Shown piece after piece: positions 23,753-32,531 of a stretch of DNA of 45,482 nt. The DNA is from Prosthecobacter sp. (GTDB lineage: Bacteria; Verrucomicrobiota; Verrucomicrobiia; Verrucomicrobiales; Verrucomicrobiaceae). Location: contig JAIPJY010000056.1 of assembly GCA_021733925.1 (NCBI GenBank), forward strand, positions 1-45,482, in the 5' to 3' direction. The position numbers were made by a program, and so were the translations under genes. The notes below the pieces were generated by a model. It made no database searches. It saw nothing but the letters and a program-made list of their open reading frames with translations, and was not told the origin of the DNA. Numbering within the stretch: the stretch's first letter is position 1; every line of letters begins with the position of its first letter.

Positions 23753-24703
23753 ATGAGAGCGTCCCTCCTCCTTCTTGCCCTCGGCCTGCTGCTCACCAGC
23801 GCGCCAGCCGCCGATCCGCCACGCCAATGGACCTCCAGCGATGGCAAATCGAAGTTCATGGGAAATTTGGTCGAGTTCTCCGACACGGAGGTCAAAATCC
23901 GCCGCAGCACCGACTTCAACCAGTACCGCGTGGCACTGGACAAGCTCTCGAAGGAAGATCAGAGCTACATCCGCAGCCTGCTGCGTGAGAAACGCCGTGA
24001 CGCAGGCCTCAAGGAGGGAGCCTACGCCGAGAAGATCACCGGGCAGTTTGTCAAAGGCGTGTCCAAGCAGGGCCTGAACTACCAGCTTTGGGGCAGCCCC
24101 ACACTGGATGGCACCAAGCGCTACCCCCTCGTCATCTGGCTGCATGGCTCGGGCCAGAGCGGCACCAACAACGAATCCCAGCTCGGTGGCGCACCAAAAA
24201 TCTGGACAAACGAAGAGAACCTGGCCAAACAGCCCTGCTTTCTTCTGGCTCCGCAATGCCCCTCCGCCGACATCGGCTGGAAGAACCAGGTGGCGGACAA
24301 CCTCCTCGCGCTCATCGCCGATCTCACCGAGCAGCTTCCCATCGACTCAGACCGTCTTTACCTCACTGGCTCCTCCATGGGTGGTTTTGGCACCTTCAGC
24401 ATCGCCGCAAAGTATCCCCAGGTGTTTGCAGCCTGCGTCCCTCTCTGCGGCGGGGGCGATGTCAAAAACGCGGAGATTTTGAAGCCGATCCCGTTCTGGG
24501 TCTTCCATGGCGACCAAGACGACATGGTCCCCGTCGAGCGCTCACGCGCCATTGTGGAAGCCGTCAAACAGGCCGGTGGCGAACGGATGAAATACACTGA
24601 ACTCGCCGGCGCAGGCCATGGCATCACAGGAACTGTCTATCCGCGCACCGATCTGCACGAATGGCTATTCCAGCAGAAAAAGTCCTCCACGCCAACGAAC
24701 TGA
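23753..24703 (+). CDS. secreted SHD1-domain alpha/beta hydrolase (esterase-like)
   Basis: A 316-residue protein with a signal peptide (MRASLLLLALGLLLTSAPA/A). An SHD1-like domain (about 22-80: RQWTSSDGKSKFMGNLVEFS ... VALDKLSKEDQSYIRSL) is common in Planctomycete and Verrucomicrobial secreted enzymes. A phospholipase/carboxylesterase-type alpha/beta hydrolase follows, with oxyanion HGSG (VIWLHGSGQSG), nucleophile GSSMGG (Ser about 208), an Asp in FHGDQDDMVP and His in GAGHGI. It probably cleaves esters outside the cytoplasm, possibly on polysaccharides (inference). The frame is open upstream to 23690, but ATG 23753 starts the signal peptide. The Fur-family gene follows 24 bp later. Confidence 0.87.
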   Translation: MRASLLLLALGLLLTSAPAADPPRQWTSSDGKSKFMGNLVEFSDTEVKIRRSTDFNQYRVALDKLSKEDQSYIRSLLREKRRDAGLKEGAYAEKITGQFVKGVSKQGLNYQLWGSPTLDGTKRYPLVIWLHGSGQSGTNNESQLGGAPKIWTNEENLAKQPCFLLAPQCPSADIGWKNQVADNLLALIADLTEQLPIDSDRLYLTGSSMGGFGTFSIAAKYPQVFAACVPLCGGGDVKNAEILKPIPFWVFHGDQDDMVPVERSRAIVEAVKQAGGERMKYTELAGAGHGITGTVYPRTDLHEWLFQQKKSSTPTN

Positions 24704-24727
24704 AAATTGCGAAATCCGACACACCCA

Positions 24728-25213
24728 ATGCTTCACCACCACCATTCCGCCACGTGCCAGCATCATGATGCCAATTCAGCACGCGAACTGGCGGCCACGA
24801 TGATGGAACGTGCGCGTGAAGCCGGGCTGCGGCGTACCAAGGCCCTAGAAAACGTCCTGTCCATCCTCGTCCACTCGCATCAGCCTCTCTCCCTCGCGGA
24901 CATCGCAGAATCTCCCGATCTCACCAGCGATGCAGACAAGGCCACGGTTTACCGTGTGCTGGTCAAGCTGGAAGAGCTGGGCCTCATCCGCCGGCTGGGT
25001 CTGCATGACCGCAGTGCGTATTACACACTCCTGCAGCCCGGACACCATGACGATTACCTCATCTGCACGCAGTGCGGCCGCATCCAGAGGCTTGACATCG
25101 CCTGTCCCGTGGAGGCCCTGGAAAAGCAGATCGAGAAACAATCTGGCTTCCAGAAGCTCTACCATGAGTTGGAGTTCTACGGCCTATGTCCGCAGTGCGT
25201 GGTCAAAAGCTAA
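24728..25213 (+). CDS. Fur-family metalloregulator with His-rich N-terminus
   Basis: A 161-residue dimeric metal-sensing repressor. The winged helix is RRTKALENVLSILVHSHQPL ... DKATVYRVLVKLEELGLIRR, and the dimerisation domain carries HHDDYLICTQCG (Cys113/Cys116) and CPQC (Cys154/Cys157), the structural zinc site. The N-terminus is unusually His-rich (MLHHHHSATCQHHDANSARE), suggesting extra metal binding. Fur, Zur and PerR types cannot be separated without alignment; the Cys4 site is compatible with Zur or PerR. ATG 24728 is chosen over a TTG at 24707. It is possibly co-transcribed with the SHD1-hydrolase. A 10-bp hairpin follows. Confidence 0.9.
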   Translation: MLHHHHSATCQHHDANSARELAATMMERAREAGLRRTKALENVLSILVHSHQPLSLADIAESPDLTSDADKATVYRVLVKLEELGLIRRLGLHDRSAYYTLLQPGHHDDYLICTQCGRIQRLDIACPVEALEKQIEKQSGFQKLYHELEFYGLCPQCVVKS

Positions 25214-25252
25214 ACCCGATCACTGCACATTACAGTCAGCTACAAGACAAGA

Positions 25253-25283
25253 AATCCCGCACCGGTGTTAGCAGTGCGGGATT
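25253..25283 (-). terminator. intrinsic terminator between convergent genes
   Basis: AATCCCGCAC and GTGCGGGATT form a perfect 10-bp stem around an 11-nt loop. On the minus strand the stem is followed by TCTTGTCTTG, so it best serves the gene ending at 25303; it may also act on the Fur-family transcript. Confidence 0.7.
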
Positions 25284-25302
25284 GAGATGAATAACAAATT
25301 GA

Positions 25303-26889
25303 TTAAGGGGATGAGCTTCCCGTAGAAATCATGTTGGTCACGTTGGCGCTCGTTGAGCCGTTACCAGTAGGTGCTGGTGAACTGCCAGAGAGGTTGGGAT
25401 CGCTGCTCGCACCCGTGGTGCTCGTCTGACTGTTGTTCCCACCTGATCCAGTATTGGTGTTGTTAACGGTGGTGGTGGTCGCCCCGGTCGTAGGATTGGT
25501 AGAAGAAGAGTTAACCGTTGTGGTTGTGGTACCGTCAGGTGCCTTGGTCTCAGTGACTGCAGTTGTGACCAGCGTACCTGTGCTTGTGTCTACGGTTTTC
25601 GACTGACTGGTCGTCACCACCGTACCATTCGACTGAGTCGTAACAGTCACAGTAGAAGTCCCAGAAGTGGTGGTCGAGCTAATTGGAGTGGCACCAGGCG
25701 CAGTAGGATCAACACCCGCCGCAAATGTCTGGGTGACGACCACGGAGGTATCACTACTAGTGGCAGCGCCCTGAGCAATCATTTGGCCAGCATTCTCCGG
25801 AGTTATATTGCTGGTAGCAGCGCCAGCACCATGTGCATCACCCACGGTCACCGACACTACAGTTTTGGTGCCATCAGCATTCGTGACGATCACGGTGTTG
25901 GTCGTGACAATATTAACGACATTACCTCCTGCAGACCCTGTGCATTGGAAGTCAGGCGGGTTGAACTCCGGCTCCCAGCGCAGCGCCAAGTAGCGAGTTT
26001 TGACGGCCTTAGCAGGCTTGGCTTTCAGAGTTCCCATTCCCCGCGTGTCTTCAGCCACAGCCACCGGAGATTTGCTGCCGAAGTCGTTCGGATCAAAGGC
26101 CATGCGGCCACGCCAGTCTTCTTTTTCAGGGAGATTGTCGAAAGCGAAGACCTCAAAGCGAACAGGGCGTGGTGAGTGCACCGAGGTGAACTCATTCAGA
26201 ATGCGCAACTGACCAAAGTCATAGATGATGGTACGATACTTTTCATCAGACTCTGGGAAGGCGAATTTGTTGTACGTGATGGCGGTGTCGAGGCCATTGG
26301 CAGGTCTCGGCGCAGCATAAACAATGCGCGCACCACCAAGGCCATTGATCATATCCATCGGCTTGCCACCCTTACCATCAGCAGACTGCTTGACGGCATA
26401 CCCCTTGTCGGTTGCAGCACCAAAAAACTGAAGGGATCGGATGATTCCGCCTTTCGAGAGGGCCAGCTCAAGTTTGACAAACTTGGCCTGCATCCCGGCA
26501 AATTTAAACTCCACCGTGCGATCAGCTGCGGAAAAGACTTTCTCTTCGAGAACCGCCCAGCCATTTTTGTCAGCACTTGCCGAAAGCGTTGCGCGCCCTT
26601 CGATGCCGTCATTCACAAACGAGGAGGATGAAATCAGCACCGGCTTGCCGAGGCTGATAAGAACAAAACCTTTGCCGGCAGACACCGTGGAGGTCGAAGT
26701 GATGTCACTGGACAGGAGGGAATCAACCTGGCCAATGCCTGATGAACTGTCGATGGTTGCACTGCTCGCAGGTCCACCGATAACGCTGACTGGCTTTTCC
26801 TTGATGATAGGGATTCGCGACCACTTGGCATGGATGGAACCGGCAGTCAGCAGACTGCCGAGAATGACGATGGTGGGGGCGAGCTTCAT
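25303..26889 (-). CDS. secreted protein of unknown function with Ser/Thr-rich tail
   Basis: A 528-residue exported protein (signal peptide MKLAPTIVILGSLLTAGSIHA/K). Residues about 30-310 are a folded region of alternating strands with two parts resembling discoidin/carbohydrate-binding beta-sandwiches (GRATLSASADKNGWAVLEEK ... FAGMQAKFVKLELALSKGG; YDFGQLRILNEFTSVHSPRP ... RYLALRWEPE), which is a structural guess. Residues about 330-528 are low complexity, rich in Thr, Ser, Val and Asn with TTTTVNSSSTNPTTGATTTT-type runs, probably a surface stalk. No family is named. The coding sequence is less GC-rich than its neighbours. It is divergent from the zinc-ribbon TPM gene. Confidence 0.75.
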   Translation of the reverse strand: MKLAPTIVILGSLLTAGSIHAKWSRIPIIKEKPVSVIGGPASSATIDSSSGIGQVDSLLSSDITSTSTVSAGKGFVLISLGKPVLISSSSFVNDGIEGRATLSASADKNGWAVLEEKVFSAADRTVEFKFAGMQAKFVKLELALSKGGIIRSLQFFGAATDKGYAVKQSADGKGGKPMDMINGLGGARIVYAAPRPANGLDTAITYNKFAFPESDEKYRTIIYDFGQLRILNEFTSVHSPRPVRFEVFAFDNLPEKEDWRGRMAFDPNDFGSKSPVAVAEDTRGMGTLKAKPAKAVKTRYLALRWEPEFNPPDFQCTGSAGGNVVNIVTTNTVIVTNADGTKTVVSVTVGDAHGAGAATSNITPENAGQMIAQGAATSSDTSVVVTQTFAAGVDPTAPGATPISSTTTSGTSTVTVTTQSNGTVVTTSQSKTVDTSTGTLVTTAVTETKAPDGTTTTTVNSSSTNPTTGATTTTVNNTNTGSGGNNSQTSTTGASSDPNLSGSSPAPTGNGSTSANVTNMISTGSSSP

Positions 26890-26980
26890 GATCAGTGGAT
26901 GGAAAATTGAGCGTTGATTTCGGAGTTTGAAAGCCGGAAAAGATCAGCGTTCGTTTTTAAATTGTTTAATCAACTGACAG

Positions 26981-27016
26981 TTACACCACAAAGGCTGTGA
27001 GGTGTAAACATTTTTT
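26981..27016 (+). terminator. terminator-like hairpin in a divergent promoter region
   Basis: TTACACC (26981-26987) pairs with GGTGTAA (27001-27007), with an inner ACA/TGT, followed by ACA and six T. This is an intrinsic terminator shape on the plus strand, yet no plus-strand gene ends nearby. On the minus strand it lies in the leader of the gene starting at 26889. Confidence 0.4.
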
Positions 27017-27076
27017 CTGTGTCATGAGTGACGAAATAGGACTTGATTAGTTGTATATTCCATATATTCTATAAAA

Positions 27077-27730
27077 ATGAAATGTCCGCGCTGCCAAGCT
27101 AGCGTCCTCTCAGAGCAGACCACCTGCTCTGCCTGTGGATTTTCAGCGACCCTGCTTCATAACCTCCTTGGAAATCAATGGGTTAGGTTGGAACGGATCA
27201 CAGATGCGGCCCACTGCCTGCGACTGGAAGACACCCGACGCCTGGAGATCATTCTGGACGATTTTGAACGCAGTTTCCCACAAGCGTTTTTTGCCACATA
27301 CCTAGGCACTCTGCCCAAAAATTTAAATGTCGCTGAGCTGGGCTTCTGGCTTCTCAATCAGGGAGCTTTCAACACCCACTCTGTCAGCCGTCGCAATGAT
27401 TTTGGCATGGTGCTGGTCGTGGATCCCACCGAAAAAACTGCCTGCATCACTCTGGGATATGCCATCGAAAGTTGTTTCAGCCCAAAAGTCATCGCCCGCA
27501 TGATGCAGACCGTAGGCAGTCACCTGCGCAAAGGTGCTTTTGGCACGGCCATAGAAGCCACCTGCCTTCGTGCCGGCGAAGTACTGCGAAAACACGCCCG
27601 TCACATGCAATGGCAGCCCGATGCCGCGGTTATGGCAGACTCCGTTTCTGATATTGGACTGCAGCCTTTACGGGGTGGGCATCGCTCATCATCGCGGTCG
27701 CTGGCAGAGTTCCCCGCCCCCCGGACATGA
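27077..27730 (+). CDS. zinc-ribbon TPM-like protein
   Basis: A 217-residue protein. A zinc ribbon (CPRC at 3-6, CSAC at 17-20) is joined to a TPM-like domain: EIILDDFERSFPQAFFATYL, NDFGMVLVVDPTEKTACITL, then the typical GYAIESCFSPKVIARMMQTV and LRKGAFGTAIEATC. There is no signal peptide. The C-terminal 35 residues are Arg/Ser-rich and disordered-looking. The ATG of the next gene overlaps its TGA (ATGA), so the two form a unit. The 190-bp region before it is very AT-rich and probably holds the promoter. TPM assignment is by pattern resemblance. Confidence 0.75.
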   Translation: MKCPRCQASVLSEQTTCSACGFSATLLHNLLGNQWVRLERITDAAHCLRLEDTRRLEIILDDFERSFPQAFFATYLGTLPKNLNVAELGFWLLNQGAFNTHSVSRRNDFGMVLVVDPTEKTACITLGYAIESCFSPKVIARMMQTVGSHLRKGAFGTAIEATCLRAGEVLRKHARHMQWQPDAAVMADSVSDIGLQPLRGGHRSSSRSLAEFPAPRT

Positions 27731-28911
27731 TCAAGCCATCCTCAGACTCAATGGCGGCGGCAGAGCATCGCGCCAAATTTCTTTCCCTGGTGATGCTCTT
27801 CCCACTGCTGTGCAGCGCAGGAGGTGCGTCCGCCGATATTGTAGAGCCTGTTGAGAAAGCCGATGAACATTCATTGCCGCTGCCGCGCTGGAGTGAGCAG
27901 GAGCTCAAGAGATTTCGCGAAAGCCTTCCAGGGGGCAACAGTCCGGGAGTGCTACCGCCCAAAAGCGGTGAGGCAATCTCCGACATCAACGAACTCATCC
28001 ATACTCCATTGCCCAGCGGACCTCGGCTGGACCAGTTTTTCAACAATCACGACAGCGGGCTCTCCCCCCGCCTGCAGGCCGAGGACATGCGGCTCTTTCT
28101 TCCGGAAGCCATCCTGGGACTGCCAACGCAAAGCCTGTCCAGTCCGGTGCAAATGCCCACGCCGCTCGCTTCCCTGAAGGATGTTCCCCCGGAATTTCTC
28201 GCCGCCTGCGCGCAGAGTCTGCCCAAAGAGTATCTCATTGATCCCGACCAGCTTGTGCCTGAAATCCAGAATCATGACATGCTGCGTCTGCTTGCATTTC
28301 ATGCCCAAGATGCACGCATCAAGTTGTACCTTCTCATCATAGGACATGACCAAAAGCTTCCTGAGGGTGCTGAACTGGAGAAAATCGCCTCTGGCAGCCT
28401 GCTGAAATCAGATGCCTGTCTGGTGGTCTATCCACTGGGAGAGCCCTGGCGGACCCGTTTGTTTGTCAGCAGGTCCATCCACAACCAGATCTCCACTGAA
28501 TTTCTCAGTGAAACGATCCAGGCGTGCCTGAACGAATCTCTCCAAACCAGCAATGAACACGATCAGCTGCGTCGGTACACCATCCACCTTTCGACACGGC
28601 TGTTCTGGGTGCAAAAAGCGCTGGTCACTGATCATGCTGACAAAACGGATAAAGGCCAGTCTCTGGCTGAATTCAGCTCGCAGTCAAAAACACCCGCTGT
28701 TACTGGCACCACCAGTCTCACCACTGTCTTGATTTGGATTTCAGGCAGTCTGCTGCTGCTCGGGCTCGCCGGCATCACCTGTCGACATTTTTTTAACCAT
28801 CTTCAGCTCAGAAGACGACGCCGCGTCTGGATGCTGTCTGAACCTGAAACGGTCCCTAGGCTTGGCGGTGCTTTTACAGGCGGCGGCGGCGGCATGGTCC
28901 GATATGCCTGA
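27727..28911 (+). CDS. membrane-anchored protein with TPM-like region, function unknown
   Basis: A 394-residue protein with a probable signal peptide (FLSLVMLFPLLCSAGGASA/D). A Pro-rich, poorly structured region (about 40-170) is followed by a divergent TPM-like region (about 190-310: RLLAFHAQDARIKLYLLIIG ... KSDACLVVYPLGEPWRTRLF). A membrane helix (TTVLIWISGSLLLLGLAGIT, about 336-355) precedes a basic segment (LRRRRRVW) and a Gly-rich end (RLGGAFTGGGGGMVRYA) like that of YgcG-type proteins. It is coupled to the zinc-ribbon TPM gene by a 4-bp overlap, so the two products may work together at the envelope. The TPM relation is inference. Confidence 0.7.
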   Translation: MIKPSSDSMAAAEHRAKFLSLVMLFPLLCSAGGASADIVEPVEKADEHSLPLPRWSEQELKRFRESLPGGNSPGVLPPKSGEAISDINELIHTPLPSGPRLDQFFNNHDSGLSPRLQAEDMRLFLPEAILGLPTQSLSSPVQMPTPLASLKDVPPEFLAACAQSLPKEYLIDPDQLVPEIQNHDMLRLLAFHAQDARIKLYLLIIGHDQKLPEGAELEKIASGSLLKSDACLVVYPLGEPWRTRLFVSRSIHNQISTEFLSETIQACLNESLQTSNEHDQLRRYTIHLSTRLFWVQKALVTDHADKTDKGQSLAEFSSQSKTPAVTGTTSLTTVLIWISGSLLLLGLAGITCRHFFNHLQLRRRRRVWMLSEPETVPRLGGAFTGGGGGMVRYA

Positions 28912-28962
28912 TTTTCAACACCTCCCAGACACCAGGAACTCAGACACTTTTCCAACTTCAAT

Positions 28963-28990
28963 TTGTCAAAACCATTCCTTGAATGATAAT
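28963..28990 (+). promoter_or_regulatory. sigma-70-type promoter for the zinc-ribbon membrane protein
   Basis: TTGTCA (28963-28968), a 16-bp spacer and GATAAT (28985-28990) each match the -35/-10 consensus at 5 of 6 positions. The predicted start is near 28997, about 24 nt before the ATG. No Shine-Dalgarno sequence is evident in that leader. Confidence 0.5.
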
Positions 28991-29020
28991 TAATGAAATT
29001 GACCATAACGATATGATGTG

Positions 29021-31138
29021 ATGAACCCGGACACGATCCAGTTCCAATGCGGCTTCTGCCGCACGATCCTGACGGTACCTGTGCAAATGGCAGGCGTCAC
29101 GGGTCCGTGCCCGAGTTGCGGACAGACGGTCACATCACCCACACCTGCGCCTGCGTCTGTCGAAGTTCAGATACCGCAATGGTCTCCAGCACCTATGGCA
29201 GAGCCAGCTCCGGTGCCTGCACCAGCATGGCCTCCTGCACCGCAATCCCCCATGATGGGAGAAATGCCAGGGCCAGGCATGCCCGCATCGAATCTCAACG
29301 CAGGACTGAATTTTAACTCGGGCCTGCCACCGAAGCGTGCTCCAGGGCAGCCGCCCCTCAGCACCACGCTCAATGTTCCTGCCGGCCAGACACCTTGGTC
29401 TTCGCCTCCGGCATCACCCGCAGGCATGCCTTCCATGGCTTCTCTCGATATGCCTGTCGGGCTCTCGGGAACTGGACTGCCCAATCAATCGCGCTTCATT
29501 CCCGGTGCGCCAGCTCTGCCGAACATGGCCCCCATGGGCAGCGCGGGCGGTATGCCTGGAATGTTCCACAATCTGCAAGGCTCGTCGCTTCTCGGCAGAG
29601 ATGTGTCCCCCGCACCATCCTCCCCAGTCACACAACCGCTGCATGCAGCAGGTGCGGCTTCGCTCAGTTTCGGCGGCCCTCTCGGGCAAGACCCAGCCTC
29701 CGCCGCGCAAATGGCACCGATTCCATCAGGACGGAGCATTGCCAGCCTGAGGGCACCGCGCGGCACCAATTTCATCAGGCTCGCATTCGCTGCCATTTTT
29801 CTCCTCGGGTTTCTTGGTCTCGTGGGCTTTCTATTGAAAGACCATCTCATAGATCTGATCCCCAGCCTTGCCGGGCAGGATGTGGCTGAAGAATCTGCCA
29901 AGGAAGAATCCGGCATCCCGACGCAGCTTCTCTCCAATCCAGACCCAGGCGCATCTTCCAAGCTTTCCAACAATGGGACACCGGAAAAGCCTTCCCCCCT
30001 TTCTTCAACCTCCTCCGAGGCCCGGGCCAAGCCGGCGCCCATGACTGTCGGCTTTGATCCTCAAGAACCAACGCCCTCGAAGGTGGCGTCAGCTGCAGCT
30101 AAGGAACAGGTCGCCACAGCGCTTCCTTCCAGCTCTCCCTCTGCAGCAAGCGCCGCGCCCGTGGCTGCCCCCCCAGTCCCGCCTGCCGCAGATACGCTTC
30201 TCGAAGTGCCCGCCAAACCCTCTATGAACGCGGAGTCCTCTGCTGCCACGGCAGCCTCGCCCTCCAGTCTGGCACAAGCTCACAACATTGAAGAAGAAGA
30301 CGTTCCAGCTGCAGCCCAGCCTGCAGTCGAAGCGCTCAAAAAATTCCTCAATTCCAAATCTCTCGAAGAGCGGCTCAAATACACTCTCGGCGCCGACATG
30401 ATGAAGCCCCACATGGAGCGCTATTACGCGCATGCTCCGGACGGCCCCATCTTGGTGGACCGCATTCAATTTGTCCGCATGGACCCCAACCCCGAGCTCG
30501 GTTCCGGCAAACACTGCATCTTAAGTTTGGAAAACAAAACCTGGGAGTTTTCAGTGCCGGTGATGCTGGAGGAGAAAGAAGATGGCTTCAAGGTGGACTG
30601 GGTCGCCTTTGTGGAATTCAAAGACCGCATGCTGGAAAAATTCTTTCAGACCTACATGACCGGCAAGGCCTGTTTTCATGTCGGCATCATCCGCCATCAC
30701 TATTTCGAAGACGGTGTCCCCAACTTGGATCACAAAGATGCATTCCGTGTCGGCCCCGCCCCGCCCAATTCCTTCCAGGCATCCGTATTCCTCGACAAAG
30801 ATTCTGCTCTCGCCCAGGAATTGCGCATCCGCATGCCTTGGGAAACCCATGTGTGGGCAGTGGTGGAGCTTGAATGGAAGAAACTCGGCTCACAGCAGTG
30901 GGTAGAACTCAGCGCGGTCCCGCAGATGCACTGGTACTCCCTGCCGATGGCGCCTAAATCCAATTCACCGCCGCAGAAAACTGCTGAGGTAGACGAACTG
31001 CCTCCTGGCATTTCTAAAAATGGCAGTCGCGGTAAATCCGGCGCTCCACCCACAAACAACATGCCACCTCCTGGCATCCGCAAGTCCGCGCCAGACCTGC
31101 CCGACACGATCAAGCGGCCAATTCCCGGAGGGCGCTGA
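29021..31138 (+). CDS. zinc-ribbon, single-span membrane protein with low-complexity linkers
   Basis: A 705-residue protein that I cannot assign to a named family. The N-terminus is a zinc ribbon (CGFC 10-13, CPSC 30-33) of the kind seen at the start of many Planctomycete/Verrucomicrobial membrane proteins. Residues 40-245 are Pro/Ala/Met/Gly-rich linker. One membrane helix follows (about 251-272, FIRLAFAAIFLLGFLGLVGF), then Ser/Ala/Pro-rich sequence. An ordered C-terminal domain (about 430-645) starts AAQPAVEALKKFLNSKSLEE and includes WVAFVEFKDRMLEKFFQTYM and FHVGIIRHHYFE. The topology suggests cytosolic ribbon and external C-domain. ATG 29021 is preferred to the GTG just before it. Confidence 0.72.
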   Translation: MNPDTIQFQCGFCRTILTVPVQMAGVTGPCPSCGQTVTSPTPAPASVEVQIPQWSPAPMAEPAPVPAPAWPPAPQSPMMGEMPGPGMPASNLNAGLNFNSGLPPKRAPGQPPLSTTLNVPAGQTPWSSPPASPAGMPSMASLDMPVGLSGTGLPNQSRFIPGAPALPNMAPMGSAGGMPGMFHNLQGSSLLGRDVSPAPSSPVTQPLHAAGAASLSFGGPLGQDPASAAQMAPIPSGRSIASLRAPRGTNFIRLAFAAIFLLGFLGLVGFLLKDHLIDLIPSLAGQDVAEESAKEESGIPTQLLSNPDPGASSKLSNNGTPEKPSPLSSTSSEARAKPAPMTVGFDPQEPTPSKVASAAAKEQVATALPSSSPSAASAAPVAAPPVPPAADTLLEVPAKPSMNAESSAATAASPSSLAQAHNIEEEDVPAAAQPAVEALKKFLNSKSLEERLKYTLGADMMKPHMERYYAHAPDGPILVDRIQFVRMDPNPELGSGKHCILSLENKTWEFSVPVMLEEKEDGFKVDWVAFVEFKDRMLEKFFQTYMTGKACFHVGIIRHHYFEDGVPNLDHKDAFRVGPAPPNSFQASVFLDKDSALAQELRIRMPWETHVWAVVELEWKKLGSQQWVELSAVPQMHWYSLPMAPKSNSPPQKTAEVDELPPGISKNGSRGKSGAPPTNNMPPPGIRKSAPDLPDTIKRPIPGGR

Positions 31139-31140
31139 GC

Positions 31141-32505
31141 TCAGCTGACTTCCAGCTTGCCCGTGCTGTCCCCCACCTTTTCCGCAGGCACGCCGAGGCG
31201 GTCCAGCAGGGAGAGATAGAGGTTCGTCATCGGTGTTTCGCCCGGCAGCACCATGCGCCTGCCCGGTGTCAGCGTGCCGCCCGCACGCCCTGCCAGCAGA
31301 ATCGGCAGATTGTCGTGATTATGACGGTTGCCATCACCGATGCCGCCGCCGAACACAATCATCGAGTTGTCCAGCAGCGTGCTGTCTCCTTCCTTCACCG
31401 ATTTCATCTTGTCGAGGAAGTAGCCGAACTGACGCAGATAGAACTGGTCGATCTTCGCAATCTTGGCCAGCTTCTGCGGATCGCTCTGATGATGTGAGAG
31501 TGAATGATGCGCGTCCGGAACGCCGAGTTCAGGGAAGCTGCGATTGCTGCCGTCATGCGCGAGCATGAAGGTCGAAAGGCGCGTCGTGTCGGTCTGGAAC
31601 GCCAGCACCATCAGGTCAAACATGGTGCGGATGTGCTCCTCGTAGGAATCTGGGATTCCTTCCGGGATTTTGACATTCGGCATCTGCGAAGAAAACTTCT
31701 CCGCACGCTCGATGCGCAGCTCAATATCCCGCACGGCAGAAAAATATTCATCAAGCTTGCGGCGATCGCCTGCATCCACCTTGCCCTGCAGGCTTTTCGC
31801 TTCGTCCAGCACCGTGTCGAGAATGCTTTTCTGCATCCGCTTGGCACGTGCCGCCTCCGGCCCATTGCCCGCAGTGGAACCCATGCCAAACATGCGCTCA
31901 AACACCAGACGCGGGTCCATTTCAGGAGCCATCGGCATGGTCTCGTTCTTCCAGGCCAGATTAAACTGGTAGGCACAGGAGTAGCCGGAATCACACTTGC
32001 CTGAGCTGCGCTGCCCATCAGTGCTCAGCTCCAATGAGGGAAGCCGTGTGAGATGGCCGATCTTTTGCGCCGCTATCTGATCCACGGAGATGCCGAGATG
32101 AATGTCTGCACCCGCCGTTTTCTTCGGCATGCAGCCGGTGAGGAAAGTGGCTGTCGCACGCGCATGGTCACCGCCGCCATTGCCATGGCTGCGGGCAAAA
32201 TCCTGCATCAAACCCGAGACCACCATGAAATCATTGCGATGCTGCTCAATCTGCTGCAGCGAAGGCGAAAGCTGGTAATTTGTCCCCTCTCCCGTGGGCA
32301 TCCATTGTTCCACATTCACACCATTGGGAATGTACATCCATGCGGCACGAACTGGTTTGGTCGGTGGCTTGGTTGCAGCAAAGGCACGCGCGCCGAATGA
32401 TTCCAGCAGCGGCAGTGAAATCATCGAACCCAGCCCCCGCAAAACCTGGCGGCGGCTGAGCGAATGGGCGGCGAGGGAGGTTTCGCGAAACTCGTTCATA
32501 TACAT
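31141..32505 (-). CDS. DUF1552 protein with Tat-like signal
   Basis: A 454-residue exported protein of the DUF1552 family. The signal LSRRQVLRGLGSMISLPLLE carries a twin-arginine motif (SRRQVL). The family core is seen in AAWMYIPNGVNVEQWMPTGE, the HGNGGGDHARATATFLTG region, LSTDGQRSSGKCDSGYSCAY and the C-terminal FGGGIGDGNRHNHDNLPILL followed by AGRAGG. DUF1552 genes are normally next to DUF1592/DUF1588 cytochrome genes, but none is present here. Function is unproven; the fold is alkaline-phosphatase/sulfatase-like according to family descriptions (from memory). It converges on the zinc-ribbon gene (2-bp gap) and is divergent from azurin. Two starts 6 bp apart are possible. Confidence 0.9.
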   Translation of the reverse strand: MYMNEFRETSLAAHSLSRRQVLRGLGSMISLPLLESFGARAFAATKPPTKPVRAAWMYIPNGVNVEQWMPTGEGTNYQLSPSLQQIEQHRNDFMVVSGLMQDFARSHGNGGGDHARATATFLTGCMPKKTAGADIHLGISVDQIAAQKIGHLTRLPSLELSTDGQRSSGKCDSGYSCAYQFNLAWKNETMPMAPEMDPRLVFERMFGMGSTAGNGPEAARAKRMQKSILDTVLDEAKSLQGKVDAGDRRKLDEYFSAVRDIELRIERAEKFSSQMPNVKIPEGIPDSYEEHIRTMFDLMVLAFQTDTTRLSTFMLAHDGSNRSFPELGVPDAHHSLSHHQSDPQKLAKIAKIDQFYLRQFGYFLDKMKSVKEGDSTLLDNSMIVFGGGIGDGNRHNHDNLPILLAGRAGGTLTPGRRMVLPGETPMTNLYLSLLDRLGVPAEKVGDSTGKLEVS

Positions 32506-32531
32506 TGTGATTACGCCAGAAGCGGCAAGAA

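Noticed and set aside
22081-23943. A 620-codon minus-strand frame over the methyltransferase end and the leucine-rich-repeat gene
   Set aside because: It overlaps three supported genes, and its Arg/Gly/Cys-rich middle is simply the reverse of the Pro/Ala-coding repeat.
31134-31145. Perfect 12-bp palindrome GCTGAGCTCAGC at the convergent ends of two genes
   Set aside because: It is explained by the two overlapping stop regions; there is no loop or T tract, so it is not called a terminator.
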